This document shows, piece by piece, positions 9,685 through 24,061 of a stretch of DNA of 64,000 bases (position 1 is its first letter; every line of letters begins with the position of its first letter). Position numbers and translations under genes: made by a program. The stretch comes from Straminergon stramineum. Lineage: Eukaryota > Streptophyta > Bryopsida > Hypnales > Calliergonaceae. Location of the stretch: the NCBI GenBank assembly GCA_963920665.1, contig OY987263.1, forward strand, positions 34,770,547-34,834,546, written 5' to 3'. A model generated the notes under the pieces. It was not told the origin of the DNA and did not search any database. It was given only the letters and a program-made list of their open reading frames with translations.

Positions 9685-12600
9685 TTAACTTAACTAACTT
9701 ATAATAACAATAATTAAGAAGTTTGACACTAATACTTGAACTTTATTATCTTTCTAATATTATCCTCAACTTATTTGACTTCATAGAGCATTTAGCACCA
9801 TTTGAATGACAATTTAGAAAAGATTTCAAACATGGTCAATTGCAAGAATAACACTTGACATTTGAAAGTCTCTCAAAGGCAAATGAATTGTGGTCTAGTC
9901 CTCAAATTTAAAAAATATGTTCATTTATGAGTTAATTACATGTACAACTTTTGTGGCCTAAAGATCAATTATAAAGGATTTTATGCAAATTGACCAACAC
10001 ATATGCCCTCCTTTAGCCTCACTAAGGACACAATAGCTAGACCATGCCAACCTCAAAACTTAACCCTAAGCCCTTGCTTCATCATTCATTACAAGGCCTT
10101 CTAGATACTCCAAATGGTCTCTAATGTACCATATCAACTCTAAATTATCTTTATTTTTTGGATGACATTAAAATTCTTGTCTCCAAACTTGTCTTAAACA
10201 AATATAAATGCTTGTGAAATTGAATTTCTCATAGGTTTTAACAATTTTAATATGAATCCCTAAAAATGTGAGTTTTATCTCTCTCTCATATTTAAAAAGT
10301 CATTAGGTTTATTTTTAAAAGACACCTTTAATGTAGAAATTAATGTCTTCAATTTTTTTTGTTAAAAATCACATTTTTATATTCATAGCCAACTAAAATG
10401 AATCACAATATTTATTCTAATCCTAAACTATTTAACTATGTGTAATTTGAACATGGCCTAAAAAAAAATAGAGTTGCATACTTAAGATCACCATAGGTCT
10501 AAAAATATAATGGAAAATACCAATCTAAGGTCTCATTTTCCCTACAACCTTGAGCAATGTGTTCAATGTTCAGGCATCACCAAACAAGCCATTTCACAAT
10601 TGAATTGGATAATCTTGTAGCCCTGAAGATAAAGCATTTGATGCCAAATTGTCAAAAAGTCAATTTAGGCTAGTTCCTCTTTAAAATGGAGACACTTATG
10701 TCTTGCAAGTCACACAAAAATATATATTAAGTCAATTAGATAAATCTTACAAAAACAATCAAATGAATTTATTAAAAAGTCAATCTAATCAATGCTTATA
10801 AACAAACTACATCCAAAATTATTAGGCATTTCAACACATGTCCTATCAATTAATGAATTGTTTGAATTTTCCTCTAAGCTTTTGTTGGGAGTCAAAAGGG
10901 CATTCTAAATTTCTCTTAGCACGTGCTTTTGTCATTTTTTGTCACCGTATTAATAATCTATGACTTCTCAAACTAATAAACAAATAAATCCAAAATCTAG
11001 AAGATATTTATTTGTAATCTAAAGAAAAATATACTTAATTTGAATGCAAAAGCTATGATGATACATTTTTATTAAAAAGAACAACCTTATAAGGCCTTGA
11101 CAAAGGATCCAAGATGAAAAGACCCTTAATTTGCACCCTTTCAAAAGAAGTTAGGATCACCCTTCAAGCTTAGTTTAGCTTTAAGCTTAGCTTATTAATT
11201 GTCCCATTACTACATGGTCCACTTGCAAGGATTTGTTGTCTTTTTTGAAAACAAATCCACCTCCCAATCCATTCCAAAAACCTAGAAATTAAATTGTGAA
11301 AACTTCTAGAAAATTATATAACGAGTCATACACCTAATGAGAGCTACAAAAGCAAAGCAATTTGGACTTGAAAGAGTGCCAAATAATGAAGCTAAGCAAG
11401 GATAACATAAGTATTCTTGAAATTCAAAGCAAAATAAAGTTACTAGACTCCATATTTAGAGAAAAAAAAATTAAGAGTGTCCTATATTGCCCATCTATGA
11501 CACTACACAATTCTTAATTAACCAAATGACTTGGTGGTAGAGTAAGAGATTTTAGTTTTGCAATACTTGGTAGGTTGAATTTGCATAAATCCCAAGGTAA
11601 GGGGACATTAGAGCACCCCCAATCCAATTGGGTCACCGTTTCAAAGTTGCAATAACAAACATGCTAGTGTAGGTCCTAGGCCAAAAAAAACTAGAAGACT
11701 TTACAAGCATTGAGATGCTCCTAGTTTGTTGAAAGAAATAATTGTCCTACTTTTTGTCCCCTTGGTTCTAGACATGTGTTTTTCAGCTATAAAATAATTT
11801 GAAATAAAGGCATATGTGACAATTGTAGACATTGAATTTTTTTTTGTTCTTTTTGAAAATGATTTTATTATTTTTAAATAGCCCCAATTGATGTCTACTA
11901 TTGTTGTTTGGATGGGGTGCAATGGTATTAATTTTGACCCAAAAATGCAAAATTGAAGGTCAAAATTAGGCGACAAGATCTTCTACTAAAGTTATACAAT
12001 CCAACCAAGAGATGTTCTAAAAATAAAATATTATTTACCTTCTACATGTGCTCATTGTGTAGAGAACACAATTTTTTTCCCAATGATGAAAATTGTTGAT
12101 AAGGAGCACCTTCAAATAAGGAAAGATGGAAAGTTTTTTAATGAATTTTAGTGATTTTTTTTACTATTTTCTAAAAATTAATCAAACATCAAAATATCTA
12201 TTTAGTTACTTGGCATTTTTCATTGCTCTCTCTTTGTACATAACTTTTAGAGATAAATATTTATTAGTCTAGATTTCTACAAATATACTATTTTAATGCT
12301 TTATAAATTATCCATATTTTATTTCAGTTAAAAATATATATTCTAAAAGCCATTTTACTCACTAAAATATGTCTGTTTGAGACAAAAAGGATAAGTGTTT
12401 CTTATCATCACCCTCCTCATGAGTATAATATTATCTCATTTTGGCTAAAATATCTTCTATCTTATGCGAGTTTGATACAATTTTTGCTCCATTGAATTCT
12501 TATGCAATCTCAATCAAACTTACCATCCTTCAATTAAAAAATAAAGACACGATTTTTGGTGAATTGCTTTAGTTAAATTCATGATTTTCTACAATAATTG

Positions 12601-15421
12601 ATTGAAAGGTATCAATGATGAGTTTTCAAATTTGATTTTGCATACATATAATAGAGATGCTAAAAAGGACATCTTTCATTTTAGAAAAAATCTTGACAAA
12701 AAAATTTCACACTTCAAAGAATTCAATGTTTGGTTCTTGCCATGAATGATCAAATCATGTTATACAAATATCTTAATATTGAATATTGTAATTAGATTTT
12801 ATTATAAGATTCTCACACTATTTGATTTATATTTTTTGAAAATAAATAAATAAATAATTTAGTTGAGTACATCTACTGATCTACATATATTGTATATACA
12901 AAAATCCCAATTGAGATTCAAATTGATTAGATAAACTTATACACAAGAAATTTTTTATTTAATCCATTTTGATTAATGAAGTGAAAGATATGAGAATTTC
13001 TTTTGTGTAGATAATTAAATATCTCTTAGCAGAAATAACATATGAGGTTCAAATTGATATCAACTTTGATCATTTTCAAAAACAAAAATCTATACAAAAT
13101 CTATGTCTCTTGCTTTAACATTCTCACTATTGGAATTGCTTGAAAATTTTATTTTCAATTTAGTTTTATTTACAATAATGAAATTCCTATCACTAAGTGA
13201 TTCTTTCAAAATAGTCTTGCTTTATGCTTATTTTTAAGTCTTGGCCTTTAATACATAATTAATTAATATCTTCACTTTGATACACTTTTTCAAGTCATAG
13301 CCCTAAAACATTAGCATATACCAAATGCTTAAGTTCAAAAATGATTTATCTAGTAAGAATCCAAAAATAAATTATTATTTCTTCTTCAAATAATACTATG
13401 ATCATCTATTATATATGGTTGATTTTGGTGACAACTTTTCAAGACATCATAGTATTAGTTTAGAATAAGATCTTTTGGTCTAGTTCTTAAAAGTTGGCAA
13501 ATTTTTAGTTAGTGATCAATTGCCATTGAAGTTTTTTTGGTAACATATTGTCTTGGAATTTTAGATCTTTGAATGACACTAAAGTATTTCTATAATCTTT
13601 CAATCAAATTCTCTAACAAAGTCTTTTGTCTACATATAAATAGCTGCCCCAATTAATCAATTTGGGAATTATCCCCCACTAGTTGTTGGAAGCTAATTAA
13701 TCTAGTTTACTCCTTCATACAGATGAAGGCAATATAATTGAGGTACATGGAGAATTTGGGTGGATTTAGTTCTTCAAATTATTGGTAATGGCATATTAAG
13801 TTTATTAGCTAATGGGGTTCAAAATTGAGGGTGTAGAGGGTAAATTATAAGCAAAATATTCTAAATCCTTGCAAGTTAGCTAATCCATACCTTAAGTTAG
13901 TTAGTTAATTGCTTGGTTGGTTTTGTTTTGTTTGCTATGGTGTGATCTCTAGAAGTGTGCATCCCTTAGCCACATCCTTAGTATTATTGGAAAGCTCTCT
14001 AGGAAGAGTGGTGAATGGGCTTTGTTTTGTGGCATTTGAACTTATGGTGTAATGGTGTGAAAATTATTGAATTTCAAAGTTTTATAAATTAGAAAATTAC
14101 TTTTATTTTTATTTTTTATACTATGGCAACATAATAGAGCACACTAATAAAGATTAAGTTAGGAGCAATATGAAAATAGAATTGATGTTGGCATTGCAAT
14201 CATTTTCTTACTAATCTTGGTTAGCAAAAATTTCATATTGGTTGGTGTCTGTAGAGATTGAATTAATGAAAATTAATGTAAAAATACATTTTTCTAATTC
14301 TTGAAATTTTGATAAATTTTGAAATAGGTTTTGCACTAGTATTTTTTTTTATGTATTATATTATCTTCATTTAATTTTAAAATTTTATATTTATGTGCAT
14401 AAATTTTGGAAATAAAATGAAGGAACATACAACAAATTGCTCTAAATTCTAAAATTTTATGTTTTCTATTTTTTTATTTTAATTATAATTTAATGAAATT
14501 AGTGATGTATAATTTGGGATTTGTGAATATTATTATTTGAAAAAAAAAACTCTTGTGAAAATAGAACCTTAAAATCTTATTTCTAACAAGAATTTTTTCA
14601 TGTTTTTATAAACTCCATATTATTTATTTTTTAACAAGATTATGAACATTCTTCTTCAATATGAAATCATTTGCATAATTTCTAGATGTCATATACCAAA
14701 GGTTAATGATAAGAATTTAATTTAAGAGATTGTGATTCAATTTTAATAGATATGTTCAAATATGATGAAAATTTCAAGTGACCAACTAAAAATATTTATG
14801 GAATAGTCATTCTTTCTAGTCTTTCTTTTGTGCAATTGATTTAATTTTTTATGTCTTACAAACACATAAAATTGTATATACTTAGGTGAAGTTTAAATTA
14901 ACAATGCTATTTTATTAATAACTTGGCAAAAAACATTAAATTATATAATTTTAAATCAAAAATATTATTTTCAAATATATGTTTTTGAAAATTAAACCAA
15001 AGTATATGTCTCTTCTTTAAAGACTTTCTTCATGCTTCAAAATATTATGTTCCAAAGCATTGGAATGGTTACCTAGGCCTTCAAATAAAACCATCACAAC
15101 ACGATCAAAATCTATTTCTTAAATTGATTTGTATATTTTCCAATAGAGGTAGATTAGCTTCTAAGTTAAACATGATTTTTAATGTAAGAAAAAAAATACA
15201 CATAAATTAACTCACACAAAACTTACTACAAAATGAGTACTAAAATTCATTCATCAAATATTTGACAAAATTCTCAAAATATTGTTTCTTTATCATTAAC
15301 AATGATTTGTGTTGCTTATTAATTTAATTTTTTTAATAGGATTCATCATATTTGGGATTCAAACTATTTATAAATTTAGTTTGAAAAGTAAAATTTATTA
15401 TTTCTTCTTGGAAACAACACC

Positions 15422-15730
15422 ATGTGGAATGGGAAATGTGTTCAAGAAGAAAATGATGGTAACCATTTCAAACATGATTTTGATTCTTTTTATTTATGTG
15501 AAATGAAAAATGCTCCTTGTCTTGATGATGGAAGGCATTCATTGGAAGAATGTATTTCACCAAGTGGTAAATGCTATTATGGGTGTCATCCACCAAAATA
15601 TTCTTTTGATCCATATAATCGACCCAATGCTCCTCCTACAAAAATAACAGGAACTAGTACTCTTGCTAAAACTCTTAGTTCCAAAACCTCATGTAATAAT
15701 GACTACATATACAATGATGAATTCAAATGA
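15422..15730 (+). other. Uncharacterised AT-rich open frame
   Basis: 102 codons with cysteines spaced irregularly (SLEECISPSGKCYYGCHPPK among them). Codon usage is extremely AT-rich, matching the surrounding desert. An acceptor-like TTTTTTTAATAG lies near 15340, so it could be an exon, or a fragment of a transposon-encoded protein. I do not recognise it. Confidence 0.2.
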
Positions 15731-17317
15731 TTTACCAAATTTGGAATCCCATACAAAAGCAACTCAAGTAAATGTTGTAACTATAGTTTGCCTCAATTTA
15801 AATATGAATCTCAATGTGAGCCAAAAATTCAATCCAAAAAGGAGGAACAAAAAGAAATTTCAGAAATGTATAGAAATAGGACTCATTTTTGTCCAATACC
15901 TAATATAGAAATAAATAGAAATAAAAGATATAGTATAACTCCTTCTTGGTGGCCCTCTTAACAAATAATAATAATCAAACACTCAATACATACAAAGTTT
16001 GATGGAAGAATTGTCAATCTTACATAATCAATTCAAAGGATGAAAAAAAACTAATATTATATATATATAATTTAATAATAATATAATATTATTATTAAAT
16101 AGCAAGTCCATTCAATAAAAATATTTAAAAGCACATCAAGTAATAATAATAAAGTATTCTTGTAATATTTTTTCATGATAGTTCTTTTTGGATCACATTG
16201 AAACGTGTATATGATAATTATATGCAACACTACAATGAAATACTATTTTATAAAAAATATAAATTTAATGAAGGATTTCATATTTTTGTTGAGTTTTAGA
16301 AATTGATAACTCTAAATTTTCATTAGAAATGTAATAATGGAATCATATTTTTTCATATGTAAAGGTTTTACATTAATTTGCAATTTTTTAGACTTAACAT
16401 TGGAGTATTTCAAACAAGGTGAATCAAATTGCAACAATCATTAGAACAAAAACTATGAAAAGACGTTGTATTATTTTGTAGTACAAAGAATATAGAATTC
16501 AAAAAATTATTGACAATATTATTATTGAATCAATTTTTTTTTTCCACAAACTTAGATGAAGGTCTTGATTGTTGAAAATGAAATAATTGAAATTTAAGAA
16601 GTTCAATTGAATTCTTGAATGCATTGAAATTCTTTTGAGTTCTTTGGAATGAACAACTCAGAAGAAAAAAAAACTCCATCCATTTCATGACTAGTATAAA
16701 TTAAGATTTTATTCATACTTTATCCACTCAAAGTTTTGAAGGGCTTACAAGAGTGACACTATGACTACATCTTGGATTACATACCTTCATTAGGAAGGGG
16801 AGACTTGTAGGATGAACAACTTTAAGAAGAATGATTTGAAAAGGATGTATTTGTAAGAATTCTATTTAATTCAAACTCATCACACTATTGAACAACTTAG
16901 TTTGATGGTTGTCTTGTTGAGTCAATTTTGCAAGAAATTAGAATCTTTTACAAAATCACTAGCAATGATGCTTAAGGTAATTCAAATTTCATTTCTTTTG
17001 ATGTACTAGTCATGGTAGTTTTACAATGGTGTTTTGGTTAAATATAGACATGAATTTTTAGAAGGTTAATGTTAAAAACTCTAAATATTTCAACTCACTT
17101 CAATGTAGTACTCCAAACATTTATTCTACAAAAGACTATGTCTTTGAAGTAGTGGCTTTCTATTTGAGTTAGGTCACATTCAAATGTCCTCCCATATAAT
17201 TTTTGTAGTTGTAGAGCCTATTTAGAGAGAGAGAGAAACATTAGAGAAAATCAAAGGCTTACAGAGGGCTATTTGACTTTTGATAGTACTACAAATACAA
17301 GGAAATTAAAAAAAATT

Positions 17318-17545
17318 GCCAATCTGAAGTGGTATAGTAAACTTGTCAATCACTGCATAGACAAAATTCAAATCCTTCTCCGTATAAATATAGAGACTTG
17401 TGTGTTTTGAAATTTAGTGTAATTATTAAATGTCATGTTAAGATTCACCTTCAAAAAACATAATGCAAAAAGATTTCATCCAACAAATTTTATTGCAATT
17501 TAAAGGGTGATAAAGCCAAAATCTAGTTAAAATCTCCTTGCAATC
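17318..17545. repeat. Dispersed repeat carrying an unoccupied TTAA site
   Basis: It matches 52243-52700 in direct orientation. Shared blocks include ACAAAATTCAAATCCTTCTC, AAATATAGAGACTTG, GTTAAGATTCACCTTCAAAA and ATTTTATTGCAATTTAAAG. The copy here reads ATTATTAAATGTCATG with one TTAA at 17426-17429. The copy at 52 kb has a 221 bp element at exactly that position between two TTAAs. Confidence 0.85.
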
Positions 17546-19107
17546 CTTCATCGTACAATTTAATAAATATTCTTGTGAGTTTGTGTTACTACTTCTTGCA
17601 ACATTTGGTTGGCCCTTTGGCCCACAAAGTTTTCCATTGTTTTGGTTTAGCTAGGGGGAATCCAAATACATCTCTTCTAAATCACAAGGTCAAGGTTGGC
17701 TAGGTATTTTTGGTCATTCTAGTGATAATTTGAGTTGAATATTAATTTTTCATTTCTTGAATTTTGATCCAACTCTTCTATTCTATTCTTCAAGCTTTGC
17801 ATAATATTATTGCAAATCTCTACTAATATTCCCTCTTTATTTGTAATTGTGACATCTTGATGCATTGAACAACATGCCTAAATCAATAAATGAAACTGTA
17901 ATTGGCCCCAAGAAATGAGCATGGAATGAGCACTCTCTAAACCAATGCTTGTTAACTAAATGAAGTGGAAGATGTTAAACTGTGGATTCCTATGCAAATT
18001 TGTAGTTGATTTTGTGTGCATTTGGATTCAAAGGTTAATTGAATTTAGATTTGATTTATAAACATTTGTTTAGAACATTGTACAACTATCATAATTTAGT
18101 TGAAATATTGGCCTCAAGTTGGCATTGTTAAGAAGCATTTGCATAGTATGGTGCATTAGATTTTATAACATAGTGCCCTATTTAAATTTTTTTTTTATAT
18201 ATTCAAATTTTCAAAGCATTTTTTATTATATTGTAGCTTACTATTTTCCAAGAAATATGTCTCTACACATAGAGCTTTATACTACTAACTAAGAAAGTTT
18301 TTGAAATTTTGAAAAATAGTTTAATATTTCAAATGAGACACTCAGTAAAAGATTATTGTGCTATCACATTGCTACAATGCAATTCAAAATTCAAAAAATT
18401 TCAAAGAAAAAAAATTATGAGTAGAATTTTTAGCTCTAAATTATTTTATATGGATGCGTATTGGAAATTAAACCATAAAGTATTTTCATTTTTGTTTAAA
18501 GATAATTGAGATTTTTGTATTTTTATTTTTTGGATGATTGTTTATATTTTTTTAGTAAAAAATGAATAATTTTAGTGCACTTTACAATGAAATTCTAAAC
18601 ATAGAATTATAATTGGGACTTTTTAAATACTCAAATATTGTTGTTGTTTCACCAAAGTATTATTAATGCAAGGTTTCATCATTGTATACCCTAAAGAATT
18701 CTTTTTTGGCAAATTCAAATTTCAATCCTTTTTAAATTTATACATGAATTTAATTTTTTTTATTTGAATATTATAATAATTCAATGCAAAATCTTTTTAA
18801 ACCCAAATTCTACAAATATGGACAAGAGTACTCACTAAGTGCATAAGAGTGTTTGTAGTGCTTGTCTACAAATTAGTAGACCTTAGCTTGCAACAACCCT
18901 TAAATCAATTATGTTAATGATTCTTTCCTCAACAAATTGGGTAAAAATGTCAACCCAACCACAATACAATATTCTAGTAAGGATTTTTAGTCATGTAGGC
19001 TTCCATTTGAATATAAGGGCATTCACATTTATTTTTGTAAGTGGATCATGCTTGCACTATATCAATGATTCAACTACTCACTAGGTCCATTTACTTGTGT
19101 GAAAAAA

Positions 19108-19258
19108 TAAATAGAAATAGAAGTAAAAGTAGAAGTAGAGATAGTAGTAGTACAAGTACAAGTACAAGTAGAGGTAGTAGTAGTAGAAGTAGAAATACAA
19201 ATACAACTTCAAGAAGCAATGACTTTAGAGCCTAAAAGTGGAGTTAGAAGTAGAAGAA
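19108..19258. repeat. Degenerate AGT/AGA/ACA trinucleotide repeat
   Basis: Imperfect GTA-, AGA- and ACA-type triplets run for about 150 bp. They create an open frame that looks like an Arg/Ser-rich protein but is only low-complexity DNA. Confidence 0.75.
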
Positions 19259-19448
19259 CCAAAACTATAGAAGAAGATGAACTGCCACCTCCGTCCTCAT
19301 CACTTCCATCTTCCCCACTACTATGTCTTCCTCACCATTGCTGCTAGAAAAACTCTAAACAATTTCACAACAACCAATTACCTCAAGAATTACGCACAAA
19401 ATTCACGCATGATTGATCTCTAGTTAGACTCCTTCTCTCTCACACACC

Positions 19449-22400
19449 ATGACAATTTCTCGTACTCTCCTCTTGCTTACAACTCTCGTCTTTTGCTTCC
19501 ATCTCCTTGAAGCTTCAAAGGATAATAACGACGATGATATTGAGTTTTCTGCTTTTGCACCGGATGCTGTGAACCTCGGTGCAGCCCACAGTAATTTCCA
19601 ACGATGGTTGAGTCACGTCCGTCGCACCACCACGCATCATCAACATCACCATCACGGGGGTAAGTAATTTAAAGCAACGCGCGGTTAATTAGTGTAGCCG
19701 GGTTATCTGTAAACTTTGGTACCTGTTTTTGAGGTAGTACTTCACGAGGGGACTTCATTTTGTTCAGAATTTTATTCGGCGATATAAAACTTGGCCCTGG
19801 GCGTCATGATTCTAAGTTCAACATCGATTTTGTTATATTGGTGCATGTGATTCACAGTGCTGAAATTGTAATATTCAAGTGTACATGGTTCTAAACACTG
19901 GTATGGTGTGTATGTAGATATTTAGATGGGCACGAGCCCTGGTAATGTGCTAATCTTGTGTGTTTTAACTTGCCGATGTAAACCAAATGGACGTTATTAC
20001 TGATCGATTGAAGCGAGTTGGGCATATATTAAACTCATGAATCTTCAGTTCTTTTGGGGTTAAATTAATTAACAATTCTAATTCAGTCTTGTCATTCAAT
20101 CTAAAAGTAGTATTGTAGCCATCCGGCCAGATCGTTGTTTGTGAGGCTAATGAGTAATCTGGTCACATTGCCGACCTGACTTTTGTTTCCGGTGTTTTGC
20201 ATTTCCCATGCAGCGACAAATCATTCCCGAGCAGACGATCACGTCGCGTTCAGTGCTAGCTACAGTGCGGAAGGTCAAATTGAGGTTACATCGCATGGGA
20301 AGCATCGCCGGGTGTGCCGGGAGCGCGTGATTCTGGTGGAGAAGGATGGCAGCGGCGACTTCACCAGCGTCCAAGCGGCCATCGATTCTGTGCCCCGACG
20401 AAACAAGTGCCGCGTTCTCATCGTCATCGGTGCCGGCGTCTTCAGGTGTCGTACCGCTCTCATTAAACCCTAAACCCTAGACCTCCAATCCTTGGTTCTA
20501 ACATTCTAACCCTTCGTAACATTTTATACTCACTGGCACTTGATCTCCCCTCCCAGTAATCCTTTCCTTAATACCAATTAAGTACTAATTAGATACTAAT
20601 TAGATATTGCGACTTAATATAATTTACAATCATGAGATTAAATTTTGGAAAATTTGAGTTCATAACTGGAATTGGAGACTTCGAATTTCATAACAAACGC
20701 AAGGTCAATAATCCCCCCAAAATTCTAATTGAACAAACAAGTGAATTTTTTTCATTATTCAAAGTAGGACATCATAAAACTAATGTTTTAGTACTCATTT
20801 TCAGTTTTTCTTGTTTTGAATGACAAGGTGACTGAAACACTCAAATGATGGAAAAAATTGTCATGTTTTTCTCACTACATTGCCAATAGTAAAATTGAGT
20901 ACAAAATTTGATCATGTCAAAGCCTACATCCTTTTTATGAACCAAAATATTTCCAAACCCCAAACTTTGAGAAAGTACAAAATAACATAATCTTGCCATT
21001 ATTTAGCTCTTGAATGCCATCAACTTCTTCAGAAATTTCAAAATTAATCATGAGTGTATAGTGAGAATAAGGCCATATTTGTTATATTGAGACTTTTCAC
21101 AAATTTTGAGACAGAGTGCTAGTTATTGAAAAATTCATTTTAAAAAATAGTATTTAAAACCAAAAATAAATAATTCTCAAATAGTGATCCTATAATGAAA
21201 TTCTAAAAGTTGGTGTTGTTATTTGTTTATAAAAAAATACTAGTAAAGAGATAAAACGGTTTATCCTCGAGTTGAAGATAAAAATAAGACTGTGCAAGGT
21301 CTCAATATAACAAATATGGCCTTGAATCATTGATGCTTGTTAAATCATCTTCAACATGTAGGTTAAATTTGATGACAACAAATCATTTCATGAACTAACA
21401 TTAGAGGATAACATTAGAGGAGAATTGAGGGCTTCACGAGCCTGTTTCAGGGTTGCTTCCAGAAATTAGGAACCAGCCCAAATTTTTGAATTTTTGGAAA
21501 AAAAAATTAAAAATTAGTTTTTCTCACAATTTCTAAGAAACACTGATAAACCTAAAACTGAATTAAAAAATAATTAAAAATAATCTTGACATGATAGTTA
21601 TTTTGAGTTCCCACACCCTGGAAACTCAAAATAACTTGTAGCCTCTTTATGCCCTCAAATCTCTTCTAATATAAAAAGATGTTGAGATGAAAAGTTAAAC
21701 TCTTCAAACAAGGACACAACTTCCAAAAGATGCTAAAATTAATGAGTAGAAGTTTGATGTGATCTTTAGGGAAAAGATTCATTTTCAGAGTATCAATAAT
21801 GCAATATGGTTGTGATATTTTGTATAATTCCTGAGCACTAATGGACGTTCCTCTAAATTGTGATTTTGTAAATGTTGCATAGTAAGTCTGAAGTCTCAGT
21901 TGGTACCATTGCATTGCAGAGAGAAAGTGAGTATTAGAAGAAGCAAGCCCCACATTACATTAAGAGGCAACCCTCACCGACGCACCATCATTGTGTGGAA
22001 CGATACAGCAAGTTCTCGAGATAAGAAGGGCCGACGGCTTAGGACCATGCATAGCGCTACTGTTGCAATCAATTCCAACTATTTTATTGCAGAAAACATC
22101 ACTTTCATGGTATTAACCAAACGATTTCCACTTATTTTGTTGATTTTCGATGCATCAGATTTTACTTTAGTCACTGCATTACTAATTTACAAGACAAATT
22201 GGGTGCTGGGTCAAATTGACAAAGTTTGCTATCTCATTAGATTGGTGTCAAATATATTGAACAAACGTATTCAAACCATCACCTTGATAAGCATTTGTGC
22301 ACATGTCTTGTGTTTGGGATCTTGGAGTAGAACACCACCCCGGCGCAGAAACGAGGAGCGGTGGCACTACAAGCGGTGGCGCTCCGCATCAGTGGCGACA

Positions 22401-24061
22401 AGGCCGCCTTTTTCAACTGTCGATTCTACGGCCACCAGGACACGTTATACGATCACCGCGGACGCCACTACTTCAAAGACTGTTACATTACAGGCACGGT
22501 GGATTTCATCTTTGGCAATGGCAGGTCCTTGTACGAGGGAGCTCAGCTTGTTGCTCTTGACGATCACTATGGGATTCCGGGAACTATTACCGCCCAGAAG
22601 CGGAACATGACGACACCAGACACGGTAAGATAGTCGGTCATCATCACCCATGTTTTCACTGATCAAATTCATTCTTCTGTCCCTAGCTGGAGCCAGAAAA
22701 TCCCATTCATTTTAATTTAAAAGAGAACAGACAGTAAGTTCAAAACGAACGTTCTTCCACTGAAGGAGGTCAATTTTGGAATCCTCTCAAGAAGAAACTT
22801 AGAAACAAGAGTGAAGTCATTTACAACTGAAGGAAGAGTTTCCACTTGTGGTAGGAGTTCATGCAGAGCCTAAAATGAAGCAAATGGTATTAATTTCCCT
22901 TTGCGAATAAATATTCAGAATGTAACGCATAAGACCTTTTACACTTGCTGGAAGAATAAAAGTCAGTCTAGTTAATATTGAATTTTCTCACCCGTATGAA
23001 CAAAATCATAACATTCTTGAATTTCAAACTGCCAAAGGAGTGAGCCTTTCCTGATTCCCATGAATCAAGCTAGTCTCCTTTCACTGCAGAAAATCTTGAA
23101 TGCAAACTTTTCCATGAATTGTGGGGCATTGTAGCACAAATTATTCTTGTTCGGGTTTCATTGTTGAAGGACATCCAACCTCCATTGATACTCCAGTATG
23201 TTATGAACTCCGGCAAAACTTATTTACGTTGAATATTTGAGTGTCATGGGAGCCAATTTTGTGGAATTTTGCAAAAATAATTAACGAGATTCACAGGAAT
23301 TCTTCCTTGCCAATGATTGATCTTAAAGGACCTAACTGTATGTTGTGTGTGTGTTTTTGTGGCAAATGAATGCTGCAGGGATTTTCCTTTGTAAATAGTC
23401 GAATCACAGGAGCAGGGATGGTGTATTTGGGGCGTGCCTGGGGCAACGATTCCAGAGTAGTATTTGCCAACTCTTTCATGGACAAGATTGTGGTCCCTGA
23501 GGGATGGGGCAATTGGGGAATTCCTGCCAGAGAAAAGTAAGTTGAACCGGCTTCTCCCAACCTTCTTGAATTTCCTTAAATTGATACATTATACTTTCCA
23601 AAGTAACAACAGATTTAGGGTCGGCCTCCAAAATCTAAATCAAGTTGGAGTCATAATTACTCGGTCCTACGGAAAAACTCAAAGTGCCCCAAATGTGAAT
23701 TTCAAGTGATCAAGGAAGGTGCATGAATCCCTCCTGAAGTGATATGTCCTATTAGTGCATATTACAAAGTGGACTTACATATTTACTAGCAGTCCTGTCG
23801 CAATGCCACATTGAACTTAGAACCCTAAACCCTAAACCCTAAAATATTCCTCCCCAACATTGGCAGAGTTCTTGACGTGATGCAAGTATTGTTGAATGGT
23901 GCAGGACGGTCTTCTACGCGCAATTCAACTGCAGTGGTCCAGGGGCGGATACTTCACACCGAGTGCATTGGTCGCACACTCTCACGGCTGCAGAAGCAGC
24001 TCCGTTTTTAACCCCTCATTTTATCAATGGCGAGAAATGGCTGGAGGGGTACAAGAAGTGA
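19449..24061 (+). CDS. PME: Pectin methylesterase (pectinesterase), six exons
   Basis: Exons 19449-19659, 20214-20445, 21920-22109, 22331-22624, 23379-23536 and 23905-24061 join with consistent phases (1,2,0,0,2) and GT..AG borders to 413 residues. It de-esterifies wall pectin outside the cell. Residues 1-22 form a signal peptide, followed by an acidic, then His-rich linker (HHQHHHH). There is no PMEI pro-domain, so it is a short (type II) form. The right-handed beta-helix domain starts at [15 protein letters not shown]. The catalytic set is complete with normal spacing: Gln225 in QAVAL, Gln247/Asp248 in QDTL, Asp269 in DFIFG, and Arg328 in LGRAW (usually LGRPW). Introns 2 and 5 contain short telomere-like CCCTAAA runs. 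The neighbours are unrelated repeat DNA. The family assignment is secure; the substrate tissue is unknown. Confidence 0.93.
21071..21325. mobile_element. Small inverted-repeat element in pectinesterase intron 2
   Basis: AAGGCCATATTTGTTATATT followed by GAGAC at the left end is exactly reversed at the right end (GTCTC then AATATAACAAATATGGCCTT). About 25 bp pair perfectly and enclose ~200 bp. GAAT occurs on each side as a possible short duplication. No coding potential. Confidence 0.6.
21594..21642. repeat. Strong hairpin in pectinesterase intron 2
   Basis: AGTTATTTTGAGTT and AACTCAAAATAACTT are inverse around a short CCCACACCCTGG loop. It probably is a tiny foldback rather than a regulatory site. 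Confidence 0.5.

Larger units (their letters stand above)
9685..19107. other. AT-rich repeat desert
   Basis: About 9 kb of very AT-rich DNA with homopolymer runs and no convincing gene apart from the uncertain frame at 15422-15730. Parts recur elsewhere: 11701-11980 resembles 47040-47330, and 17318-17545 resembles 52243-52700. I see no LTR pair, tRNA or array. It is probably an accumulation of decayed transposons. Confidence 0.6.

Noticed and set aside
19041..19235. Open frame resembling an Arg/Ser-rich splicing factor
   Set aside because: It is translated from an imperfect trinucleotide repeat; other frames look equally repetitive, and there is no domain or gene context.
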